Source: Sphingobacterium athyrii (GTDB taxonomy: Bacteria; Bacteroidota; Bacteroidia; Sphingobacteriales; Sphingobacteriaceae). Taken from it: a stretch of 64,000 nucleotides of DNA. Positions 43,279-51,199 of this stretch are shown here, one piece after another; position 1 is the first letter of the stretch; every line of letters begins with the position of its first letter. The notes below the pieces were generated by a model that saw nothing but the letters and a program-made list of their open reading frames with translations, searched no databases and was not told the DNA's origin. Where the stretch lies: the NCBI RefSeq assembly GCF_003071065.1, contig NZ_QCXX01000001.1, positions 864,971-928,970 of the forward strand, read 5' to 3'. A program made the position numbers and the translations under genes.

Positions 43279-43735
43279 TTATAGATTCGCTTATTATGCT
43301 GAGGCATACTTTTCAAATTGCAATTTCTCTTATCTATTTTCCAACCTTACATATTATTTATCAGGGACAATAGGTTTATATTAATCATTTCCGAGAATTT
43401 TAAAAAAGCGCTAATTCCCATAGAGAGCATTGTTGTATGCTAGTTTAATTTCCTCGTATTTTTGATCTCCACTTCCTTATTCACGGAATGAATGCGCCGT
43501 CTTGAACTTGGTTATTTATATTATATACGCTGTTATCGCTAGGTGTAAATTTCGTAATAATGCAAAAGCTGAACCACCAATAAATTGCTCTTTTATTATG
43601 TTATTTTGCACATTAAATTTGAAATATACGCTTTATAAATGCTATAAATTAACAAAAATTTTCTCTACCTTTAATGAGACGATGCAACCGGTTGCTATAA
43701 TACAATGATTTTTAAACCAATTTAAGGCCTTTATT
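43279..43735. promoter_or_regulatory. Divergent control region between six-hairpin and AraC genes
   Basis: No gene seen. GCAACCGGTTGC at 43684-43695 is a perfect 12-bp palindrome carrying the LacI/GalR core AANCGNTT. TACCTTTA (43666-43673) resembles a -7 box for the plus-strand AraC gene, though its -33 box is not clear. The palindrome is directly downstream of that box, where it could block transcription. Confidence 0.4.
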
Positions 43736-44617
43736 ATGATGCAGCATATTTATGAAAATTTCACCTTTCCGCCGGATCAATCCTTTACTGTCCGCAGTGA
43801 AGAACTGGAGATCAAAAAATACACTTCGTTAAAGTCGCACGTAAATTTTGAGATTACACTCTTGGAAAATTGTATGGGAAAGCGATTTATTGGTGATCAT
43901 ATCGAAGACTTCGAAGGGGATGAACTGTTGCTATTGGGTAGTTATTTGCCACATTGTTGGCAATACTACAATACGATTGATGCAAACAAACCTGCTAGCG
44001 CCACAATTATCCATTTCTACCCTGATTTTCTAGGAAAGGACTTCCTCACTAAGCCGGAGACTATTCTCCTCAACCAATTGTTTATCAATGCTGCTAAAGG
44101 GGTATTATTTTCTGGTCCTATTGTCAGACAATCCAAAGAAATTCTCCAAGATATGTTGAACGCGACGGGCTTGTCGCGCGCTGTATTAATGTTACAGCTT
44201 TTGGACAAATTAGCCTTATCGCGATCTTATAAAACTTTGTCTTCACCGTCTTTCAACATTATTGAAAATTCAAGTGATGCCAACCGGATTAACAAAGTCT
44301 TTGACTACATATTCAAGCATTTTAGGGAAGACATCACTTTAAATGATGTGGCATCCATACTCCCCATGTCCGCATCCGCGTTTTGTCGCTTCTTTAAGAT
44401 GCAAACCAATCGGACTTTAGTGGATTTTATTAAAGAAATACGCATCGGTCATGCCGCCAAATTATTGATGGAAGGCAAGTATAATATTACTGAGACCTGC
44501 TACAAAAGCGGGTACAACAATATTTCAAATTTCAATAAGCATTTTAAAGATGTCAAGGGCAGTTCGCCACGTGAATTTTTAAAGCAATATCGAACATCGG
44601 AAGCTATTTACTTTTAA
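43736..44617 (+). CDS. AraC-family transcriptional regulator
   Basis: A 293-residue regulator with an N-terminal cupin-like ligand domain (about 10-160) and a C-terminal two-helix-turn-helix AraC domain (about 190-290). The second HTH is the signature ITETCYKSGYNNISNFNKHF, and DVKGSSPREFLKQYR ends the domain. In PULs such cupin-AraC regulators respond to a sugar. It sits between two divergent sugar gene groups: the six-hairpin/GH120 cluster upstream and, by a 14-bp convergent overlap, the mutarotase gene downstream. It probably activates the whole region (inference). Confidence 0.9.
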   Translation: MMQHIYENFTFPPDQSFTVRSEELEIKKYTSLKSHVNFEITLLENCMGKRFIGDHIEDFEGDELLLLGSYLPHCWQYYNTIDANKPASATIIHFYPDFLGKDFLTKPETILLNQLFINAAKGVLFSGPIVRQSKEILQDMLNATGLSRAVLMLQLLDKLALSRSYKTLSSPSFNIIENSSDANRINKVFDYIFKHFREDITLNDVASILPMSASAFCRFFKMQTNRTLVDFIKEIRIGHAAKLLMEGKYNITETCYKSGYNNISNFNKHFKDVKGSSPREFLKQYRTSEAIYF

Positions 44618-45035
44618 ATTCATAAAAAAGCGTTGTTTCCGCCCATTTCTGTCCTTTGGCTGTCCCATGAACGCCTTGCTGGTATGTATTCATCAGTGCA
44701 TTCCACTCAGCACATTTTGGGCTGTAGGATTCGGCGATTTCCCCCATCTTTCCCAAATCTGAGCCCGCAGGTACCCTCACTGTCATTACAATTAACTTAT
44801 CGAAACGATAAAGGGCGATTCGTTGATAACCTGCTTTTCTAAATCCAGCTTCAACTTCGGGCCACACCCGCTCATGATAGGACAAGTATTCCTTTAATTC
44901 CGCTGCATTGTCAACAATACTTACAACGAACACATGTTCTTCATCGTTTGGCTGTTGGGAACCGGCATTTCCCCCTTTACAATTGATAAATAGCGCTGAA
45001 CTAAACAGCAGCAATAGATAAATAAGAATTCTCAT
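44604..45035 (-). CDS. L-rhamnose/L-fucose mutarotase-like lipoprotein
   Basis: A 143-residue protein. After a lipoprotein signal (ending LFINCKGG; Cys about 20) comes a domain of the RhaM/FucU-related DUF718 mutarotase type: EYLSYHERVWPEVEAGFRKAG, followed by RIALYRFDKLIVMTV. His in YHERVWPE and Tyr/Asp in LYRFD correspond to the family's active residues. Mutarotases interconvert anomers of 6-deoxyhexoses. These enzymes are normally cytoplasmic, so a lipidated, exported form is unusual and suggests it acts on sugar released in the periplasm. Its 3' end overlaps that of the AraC gene by 14 bp on the other strand. Confidence 0.8.
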   Translation of the reverse strand: MRILIYLLLLFSSALFINCKGGNAGSQQPNDEEHVFVVSIVDNAAELKEYLSYHERVWPEVEAGFRKAGYQRIALYRFDKLIVMTVRVPAGSDLGKMGEIAESYSPKCAEWNALMNTYQQGVHGTAKGQKWAETTLFYEFKSK

Positions 45036-45110
45036 TTCAAATGTGTTTATTCCATCAGCAAAATTGGAAGATATAATTAAATTGTATGAGCGACCAATCC
45101 ACTGCTAGTA

Positions 45111-46670
45111 TCAATTAAAATAAATATAAATCATGATCATCACGATCGCCAGCCCCAGCCAAGTCAACCAGACAGCTCTAGGCTGCTGTTTCATCTCACC
45201 TTCTTTTCGGTCAAACAAAGTCGGTACTTCCGAATTTCCCGTCGATCTAGTCAAAAGGGAGACAGTGACGATGACTACGCTCAAAACCACAAAAATATAA
45301 AAAGAAAGCATTAAAAAATGTGGCCAATAGCCCTGATAGGGATAATTTAACACATGGCAGATACCCAAAAGCAGGCAAGCCAAACCGCCTCCATAAAGTA
45401 CAACTTCGGCAGCAATACCATTGATACCTCGCCAGATAACTCCCCAGAGAAAGACGACCGCCAGGGGTGGAGCCAGAATAGACACCAAACCTTGAGTCAG
45501 ATCAAAAAAGCTTTTTCCAGAATAAGAAAATAACATCGCGATTCCTATACCGGCTAATCCAACCAGCACTGTTACCCACCTGCCCATACGTCTTTGCTGG
45601 CCAGTGTTCAACATTTTAAACTGTTGAACCACATCCAGCGTAAATACCGTACAGAATGAATTTAAGCTTGAAGATACCGTATCCACCAACGAAGCGATCA
45701 ATGCTGCAATACTCAACCCCAATAGACCATGTGGCATTAATTGTTTAATCATTGTAATATATGCGTTATCAGCCGCGGTGTCTCTAAACAATACAAAGCA
45801 CATGATCCCCGGTAAAATAAATATGATCGGCATAATAATCTTAAGTGCTCCGATAAACAATGCTCCGTATTGCCCTTCTTTTAAATCTTTAGCAGCTAGC
45901 ACCTTTTGCACAATAGTCTGATCAGCACACCAATAATAGATCGCCACGACGGGATACCCCAGCACAATGCCTATCCAAGAATATTCAGGGTTAGTTGCAG
46001 GTAAAAACAATTTCCAATACGATTCCGGCGTCTGACTCATCAATGTATCCATAGAACCTATCTTTTGAAAGCCGAGGAAGGTCAAGATAATAGAAGAGAC
46101 GATAATGATGACGGACTGAAAAATGCCTGTGCGAACAACCGCCTTCAACCCACCAATCGCCGTAAAACTAGTTGCCACAACAGCAATGACGACTATTGCC
46201 GGAAACAACCGACAGCCAAAAACCCCCGAAATAAGCAAGCCGCCAGCGTACAAAGCACTACCTAGCCATACCACCAATATGGAAATCAAGCTATATACGA
46301 TCAAAAAATTATAGGATCTTTTGCCAAAACGGAGCAGGAGAAACTGCGGGATTGTGCTTATTTTGGTCTTTAAATAATAGGGTAAGAAAACCATGGCCAG
46401 CAACATCAGGAAAATCCAGGCCAACAATTCGAAATTACTGCCTACAATACCATGGGAAAATCCGATACTCGCAAATCCGATCAACATCGTGGGGCCAGCA
46501 TTCGCTCCAAAAATAGAGAAACCTATCTGCCACCACTTCAGCGATCGGCCGCCTAAAAATATATCCTGCTGGTTTTTTTCTTTTTTGCTGAAACGAAAAC
46601 CGATATAAAACAGAGCTACCGCATATAATACTAAAACTAAATAATCAATACTATTAAATGTTAAGCTCAT
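45111..46670 (-). CDS. Sodium/solute symporter (SSS family)
   Basis: A 519-residue inner-membrane transporter with about 13 hydrophobic helices, the SSS/SGLT fold. Family motifs seen are GGRSLKWWQIGFSIFGANAG (about 40-59), AIGGLKAVVRTG (about 171-182) and WCADQTIVQKVLAAKDLKEG (about 248-267). It should couple import of a monosaccharide or similar solute to sodium. It lies between the mutarotase and dehydratase-like genes on the same strand (75-bp and 20-bp gaps), consistent with import of the sugar these enzymes handle. Substrate not determinable. Confidence 0.93.
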   Translation of the reverse strand: MSLTFNSIDYLVLVLYAVALFYIGFRFSKKEKNQQDIFLGGRSLKWWQIGFSIFGANAGPTMLIGFASIGFSHGIVGSNFELLAWIFLMLLAMVFLPYYLKTKISTIPQFLLLRFGKRSYNFLIVYSLISILVVWLGSALYAGGLLISGVFGCRLFPAIVVIAVVATSFTAIGGLKAVVRTGIFQSVIIIVSSIILTFLGFQKIGSMDTLMSQTPESYWKLFLPATNPEYSWIGIVLGYPVVAIYYWCADQTIVQKVLAAKDLKEGQYGALFIGALKIIMPIIFILPGIMCFVLFRDTAADNAYITMIKQLMPHGLLGLSIAALIASLVDTVSSSLNSFCTVFTLDVVQQFKMLNTGQQRRMGRWVTVLVGLAGIGIAMLFSYSGKSFFDLTQGLVSILAPPLAVVFLWGVIWRGINGIAAEVVLYGGGLACLLLGICHVLNYPYQGYWPHFLMLSFYIFVVLSVVIVTVSLLTRSTGNSEVPTLFDRKEGEMKQQPRAVWLTWLGLAIVMIMIYIYFN

Positions 46671-46690
46671 TATATTCTACTTTTATCGTA

Positions 46691-47863
46691 CTACATGCTA
46701 ACAAGTGGATTGTATCCCGGTACATCCTGTTTTAACCAAACCTGTTCTCTTACAATTTTATTTTCCTTGAAACAATAGTCCCAATTGATTCTCACAGGCA
46801 ATCCTTCCGATTCTGGTAAATGAAAATATCCATTTTCCAATATTGGGCGAATTAAAAAATATTTTTCCAAGCCATACATCAGGGAATACAAGTACTCGAT
46901 CGTACTAGTTTCACTTGCTGTAGTCATTAAAAAGCTCGAATATAAGGAATACCCACCGGAAGAAAGCTGCAAATTACGGTCAGCACATAAATCCCTAACC
47001 TCCATCCACTCTTTTATTCCACCAAACTGGGTCGGTACGGGCTGTAAATGTTTGACCCCACAATTGGCCAGCATCGGGAAGATCTTGGATGTTCGCTCTG
47101 ATTCACCATACGCCACCATAACGGCAGTACGTTTACAGAGTTCCTCAATCTGATCGTATGCAGCGGAATGTACGGGTTCTTCGAGCCAACATAGTTCTTC
47201 TTCGCCGATGGCATCGATAAATCTAAATACGTCTGCTGAAGACCAGATCTGATTGGCATCCACAGCGACTTGCATCCGGTCGCCAGCCAATTTTCGCACA
47301 TGTTTTACCCGCTCGATATCGGCAGTCATATTTGTTCCAAAATCCTTCCCGATTTTCATCTTATAACAATCTACTCCAGCGTCCAAAAATAGGGCGACCT
47401 CATTTTCCAGCTCTTGTAGCGTGTAATTGGTTCCTCCACCACTGCCATAGATCTTTACGCGGTTGCGTTCTCCGCCGATATAACGATACAGTGGTATACC
47501 ACGACGTCTGGCTGCCAGATCATGTAAGGCCATATCAACCTGCCCTAATAAAGCCGAGGCAGCACCTTTAAATCCTTCATTTCGAATAGACCAATATAGC
47601 TTTGGAAAAAAATCCAGATAAGACATTCCCTCACAATGAAATAATATCGGAAACAGGCAGGTTTCTAAAATATTTGTATAACTGTTATAAACAGGCGCTT
47701 CACCAACGTTGCCCTCTATATCCTCAATACGAATGATTGAAAGCCCAAAGCTTGGAAAAGGACCCATTGTTGCATCCTGAAAAGGAGTTATTGTCGCTAC
47801 AGGTTCTAAAACTCGAATACTAATTTTTTGGATATTAAAAGTCTCCTGATCTATTCTGTTCAT
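46691..47863 (-). CDS. Enolase-superfamily (mandelate racemase/muconate lactonizing) enzyme
   Basis: A 390-residue enolase-superfamily protein. The base motif KMK is Lys168/Lys170, and the three metal ligands are Asp202 (VDANQ), Glu228 or 229 (WLEEPV) and Glu254 (GESER). The usual His-Asp dyad of mandelate-racemase-like dehydratases is not visible: where the His motif should be, the sequence reads QLSSGGYSLYSSF. It may therefore use the lysine base only. It overlaps the upstream aldo/keto reductase gene by 4 bp (ATGA) and precedes the symporter, so an acid-sugar dehydratase or epimerase role in a sugar-oxidation route is inferred. Confidence 0.85.
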   Translation of the reverse strand: MNRIDQETFNIQKISIRVLEPVATITPFQDATMGPFPSFGLSIIRIEDIEGNVGEAPVYNSYTNILETCLFPILFHCEGMSYLDFFPKLYWSIRNEGFKGAASALLGQVDMALHDLAARRRGIPLYRYIGGERNRVKIYGSGGGTNYTLQELENEVALFLDAGVDCYKMKIGKDFGTNMTADIERVKHVRKLAGDRMQVAVDANQIWSSADVFRFIDAIGEEELCWLEEPVHSAAYDQIEELCKRTAVMVAYGESERTSKIFPMLANCGVKHLQPVPTQFGGIKEWMEVRDLCADRNLQLSSGGYSLYSSFLMTTASETSTIEYLYSLMYGLEKYFLIRPILENGYFHLPESEGLPVRINWDYCFKENKIVREQVWLKQDVPGYNPLVSM

Positions 47864-48756
47864 CTATTCTCATTAAACGTTTGAAGTACTTCGTTATAAA
47901 TAGCGGCAGGCAGCCTGCCTCGGTTAATTGCATTTAGGGAATTATTCAGCTGATGTTGATTTGCTGCTCCTATCACTATTTTAAAGGATGCCGGTATGGA
48001 GTTTAGAAATCGCAAGGCCAATATATCCAACTCTATACCTAGCCGTTCGGCGATTGAATTTACCCGACCGGCCTGTTTCACCGTTCCGGAATCCAGCCAA
48101 TCCGGAACCGACTGGGAAAATTGCTGAAAATTGCACCCCAATAAGCCCATATTTAACGGACTTGCAGCATAATACTCTTTTTTGTACTGTTCGCATATCG
48201 GAATTGTGCTGTCAAGCGCTTCCAGGTTACAAGCATTCAATCGGTTAAATTCCATGAGCACATCAAATTGCCCGTCTTCTAAAAAAGGGGTAAACCATCT
48301 TGGTAAGTTACCACCCAGTCCTATGCGCTTTGCTAAGCCTTGCTCTTTAAAGTGTAACAATTGCCTTACCACTCCCGCAGCCATTTCTTCCGGGACGACG
48401 GCAGGTTCATGTAAAAAAAGAACATCGACCTGAGGGATACCAAGGCACTTTAAACTGTTTTCCAAACTTCTTTCCATCCCTGCTGCCGAATAATCATATT
48501 CTGCCTCTATAGCACTATGACCTTTTAACCGCCCCACTTTTGTACTAATTTCAGGCTTCACACCGTTCCATTGTTTCAGTACTCGACCAACAAGATTTTC
48601 TGCATCCCCATAAGCAGGAGCAGTATCCAATGCAGTAATACCAAGTGACAAAGCGTTAAGTATTACTTTTATAGACTCTTCTATATTCACAATTCCCCAG
48701 GCACCGCCCAATGCAGCTGTCCCTAATACGATCTTATCTATTCCGCGGTCATACAT
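47860..48756 (-). CDS. Aldo/keto reductase (D-threo-aldose/L-fucose dehydrogenase-like)
   Basis: A 298-residue aldo/keto reductase starting at the ATG at 48756 (a TTG three codons earlier is less likely). Catalytic residues: Asp and Tyr in LDTAPAYGDAE, Lys in STKVGR, His in VLFLHEPA. The sequence GTAALGGAWGIVNIEESIKV resembles D-threo-aldose 1-dehydrogenase, which oxidises L-fucose-type sugars. The 4-bp overlap with the dehydratase-like gene and nearby mutarotase and symporter suggest the steps sugar to lactone/acid and then dehydration. Fuconolactonase and aldolase partners are not seen in this window. The substrate is inferred. Confidence 0.85.
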   Translation of the reverse strand: MYDRGIDKIVLGTAALGGAWGIVNIEESIKVILNALSLGITALDTAPAYGDAENLVGRVLKQWNGVKPEISTKVGRLKGHSAIEAEYDYSAAGMERSLENSLKCLGIPQVDVLFLHEPAVVPEEMAAGVVRQLLHFKEQGLAKRIGLGGNLPRWFTPFLEDGQFDVLMEFNRLNACNLEALDSTIPICEQYKKEYYAASPLNMGLLGCNFQQFSQSVPDWLDSGTVKQAGRVNSIAERLGIELDILALRFLNSIPASFKIVIGAANQHQLNNSLNAINRGRLPAAIYNEVLQTFNENR

Positions 48757-48788
48757 GCTATTCAATCAAAATTTCAGCATCTAAAGTA

Positions 48789-49325
48789 CTAAGAAGCCAC
48801 CATATATTCTTTTAAACTAACAGTCAATACTTTAAGCGCTTTGGTTATATGATACTCCACCCCTTTTAGTGAAATCCCCAATTGTTGAGCGATTTCTTTA
48901 CCACTAGCACAACTTAAACGGCTCAATTCAAAAATCTCTCTCGTCTTCATAGGCATCGTATCCAGGGTTTTCTGTGTTATTTCCTTAATTTCTTTCAGGA
49001 AAATTTGTCCCTCATTTACCTCGTTTAAGTTGTCAATCCACAGTTGCTGTTCCCGCTCGTCCCAGTTATCCATAGGTTCTATCAATTGCCTATGAATTCG
49101 CTGATGCTTCAAATAATCCAGCGCTTTATTTTTGATCACTTTTAACAAAAAGCTTTTTGGCGAAAGTAAATTTTCCTCTTGCATTCGTATCCATGTTATC
49201 ATAAGTGCGTCAGCAGTGATATCTTCGGCAACTGCATCGATATGAACAAAAGATTTTGCAAATAAAAACGACCGGTAGTGATACGCTTTAAATAATTGAT
49301 CAAAATTGTCTGCTATCTGTTTCAT
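48789..49325 (-). CDS. ECF-type RNA polymerase sigma factor
   Basis: A 178-residue sigma-70 family protein of the extracytoplasmic-function class. Region 2 is visible as FDQLFKAYHYRSFLFAKSFV, then EDITADALMITWIRMQ (about 8-50). Region 4 with its HTH is LDTMPMKTREIFELSRLSCA, then GKEIAQQLGISLKGVEYHIT (about 122-165). In Bacteroidota such factors often sit beside a FecR-like anti-sigma gene, but none is present: upstream lies an empty region and MutS, downstream the aldo/keto reductase 32 bp away. It may be regulated by another anti-sigma or be free-standing. It could drive the sugar genes of this locus (inference). Confidence 0.88.
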   Translation of the reverse strand: MKQIADNFDQLFKAYHYRSFLFAKSFVHIDAVAEDITADALMITWIRMQEENLLSPKSFLLKVIKNKALDYLKHQRIHRQLIEPMDNWDEREQQLWIDNLNEVNEGQIFLKEIKEITQKTLDTMPMKTREIFELSRLSCASGKEIAQQLGISLKGVEYHITKALKVLTVSLKEYMVAS

Positions 49326-49673
49326 TACAAAGTTTAGAAATGTCGAAAACTTTTGCTTTCATTGCAATGGAGCTTTATTTCTCCTTGCTCAACAAATTGT
49401 TCCATTCATATCTGTAAAGTTTCAAATATGTCCACACTTCAACCACGTCAAATTTGACTATTATCGGTGTTTTCTTTGCAGCATCTTACTTTCATGATCA
49501 TTTATCTTTTTCGCATGTAAATAGAAATCAGCGGAACCAAAAGAGTAAATAAAATAACCTTTATTATTATAAGTTTGATTTTTTTTCTAAAGAATAACTC
49601 TTGGTATAAAACGTACAGAATCAGCGCAGCCCTGGTATGCTTCTTGAGAAAAATGAAACCTAAACTATTGCGA
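49326..49673. other. Intergenic region before the ECF sigma gene
   Basis: No gene seen. The only long frame here (minus, ending at 49502) overlaps the MutS-related gene in a different frame and has no recognisable features. No clear promoter or terminator was found. Confidence 0.4.
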
Positions 49674-51017
49674 TCACTGGCGTGATTTGGCTTTCCGTAA
49701 AATTTCAAATACACACTCTCTCTGCAAAAGCCACATGCCCAGCTTATCTTCAGCCACACCGTCTGAAAGTTCATAGGTAAAGATAAGCCCTTTATGTTTG
49801 TCCAGTTTCACTCCCAAATGTTTCATTACTGCGCTTTTTCCCTTCAGAAAAGAAGAAATTTCGGTGATATGAGACGACAGCAAGAATATACTATTGTCAA
49901 ATCCGCGGAGGCAGCTGATGAGTTCTAACGTCGCCTCACTGGCATCATTATGATTTGTCCCCTTAAATAGCTCATCCATCAGCACAAACATTTTTTTGCC
50001 CTCTGCCAGTAATTCAGCTAAGTGTTTTACGCGAAGTACCTCATTAAAAAAATGGCTGGCACCGGCACTGATATTATCCCCTAGATTTATTGTCGCCGAT
50101 ATGCCATCAAAGAGCACAGTTTCCATCGCGTCTGCGGGAACCGGAAACCCTAGATGTGCCAGATACACGCAGGTACCTATTGTTTTTAATAATGTCGATT
50201 TGCCCGTCATATTCGCGCCAGTAAGGTACCATAAGTTACCACTGCTTTCTATTTCAATATCATTCTTGACCGGATTTTCCAAAAAGAGATTATATCCACC
50301 CCTGATCCGAATCATATCCGAACCTGGGTCATGATCCTCTATTCCGGGAAATACAAGATGCTTTCCTTTGGTACATTGTGCCACGCCATACAAAGCGTCC
50401 AGCTGATACAAAACAGTAAAGACTTCACGTATCGCATTCCGTTTGATATTCCTAAAAAGATAATCGTATTTAATCATTAGTTCCAGTGAAAGTTTATTTT
50501 CAAGCAATTTTTCAAACTCTCCCAGATCAATATCTTCCAATACGCGATCAATTTTATTACAATAATCGACAATAACACTTCTGGTAGGATATTGGGAGTT
50601 AACAGCGCCAAGAAATACGTTGAGATAGTCTATTATTTTAGCTATTTCATGAATAGAGCGTCTAATTAATAAATCACGTTTCTTAAAATCCGCCGAAAGA
50701 AAATTTGCGGTGACAAGCTCTAAATAATAGGAGGTTTTGGTTGGCGAATACGGTTCCAGTGGTAAAGATAAATATTGTTCCAGGTCCTGCATCATATACT
50801 TGTCCAAAATATCCGTGATATCTACATCTTGCATAAAACGGATAATCCATTGCCTATCCAATATTTCAGATTTAGCTGAAAGAGGCTCGAGAAAATAGGA
50901 ATACAGCATATCGCGCCCTCCCAATGTAATCGTACAATCGAACAGATCAAACAAATCTCTACATTGACTGTTCGTAACATTTAAGTCTGCCAGAGTTTGC
51001 TTGTCAATAATAAACAT
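49674..51017 (-). CDS. MutS-related ATPase (no mismatch-recognition domain)
   Basis: A 447-residue protein of the MutS superfamily. The ATPase core has Walker A TGANMTGKST (about 280), Walker B VLMDELFKGTNH and the signature-like SAGASHFFNEVL. The N-terminal half is a helical clamp/lever region without the mismatch-binding domain I (no FxE motif), so this is one of the short MutS-like proteins and not MutS1. Such proteins are found in many Bacteroidota with unknown cellular roles. It shares the strand with the sigma-factor gene but has a 348-bp gap to it. Its place in a PUL region is probably incidental. Confidence 0.88.
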   Translation of the reverse strand: MFIIDKQTLADLNVTNSQCRDLFDLFDCTITLGGRDMLYSYFLEPLSAKSEILDRQWIIRFMQDVDITDILDKYMMQDLEQYLSLPLEPYSPTKTSYYLELVTANFLSADFKKRDLLIRRSIHEIAKIIDYLNVFLGAVNSQYPTRSVIVDYCNKIDRVLEDIDLGEFEKLLENKLSLELMIKYDYLFRNIKRNAIREVFTVLYQLDALYGVAQCTKGKHLVFPGIEDHDPGSDMIRIRGGYNLFLENPVKNDIEIESSGNLWYLTGANMTGKSTLLKTIGTCVYLAHLGFPVPADAMETVLFDGISATINLGDNISAGASHFFNEVLRVKHLAELLAEGKKMFVLMDELFKGTNHNDASEATLELISCLRGFDNSIFLLSSHITEISSFLKGKSAVMKHLGVKLDKHKGLIFTYELSDGVAEDKLGMWLLQRECVFEILRKAKSRQ

Positions 51018-51130
51018 ATTTCTTAAGGAAGTTTTCTATAGTAGCTTTTTTTACCATATTCCTAAACTTACCTAAAATCACGGCCATTGGCAATACTGTA
51101 TCAGAATAGTTATACTAAACATCCTCGGGT

Positions 51131-51173
51131 AAATAAAAAAAGCTCAGCACCCTTACTGGATACTAAGCTTTTT
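51131..51173 (-). terminator. Rho-independent terminator after the GH43 gene
   Basis: AAAAAGCTCAG (51137-51147) pairs with CTAAGCTTTTT (51163-51173) with one mismatch. On the minus strand a T-rich tract (TTTTTTATTT) follows. It lies 27 bp beyond the GH43 stop and closes the cluster that starts at 57435. Confidence 0.7.
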
Positions 51174-51199
51174 GAATCGGTCACATGTATAATCTTCTT

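Noticed and set aside
49502-49774. 90-codon minus-strand frame between the sigma-factor and MutS-like genes
   Set aside because: Overlaps the MutS-like gene in another frame by about 100 bp, and its hydrophobic tail has no family features.
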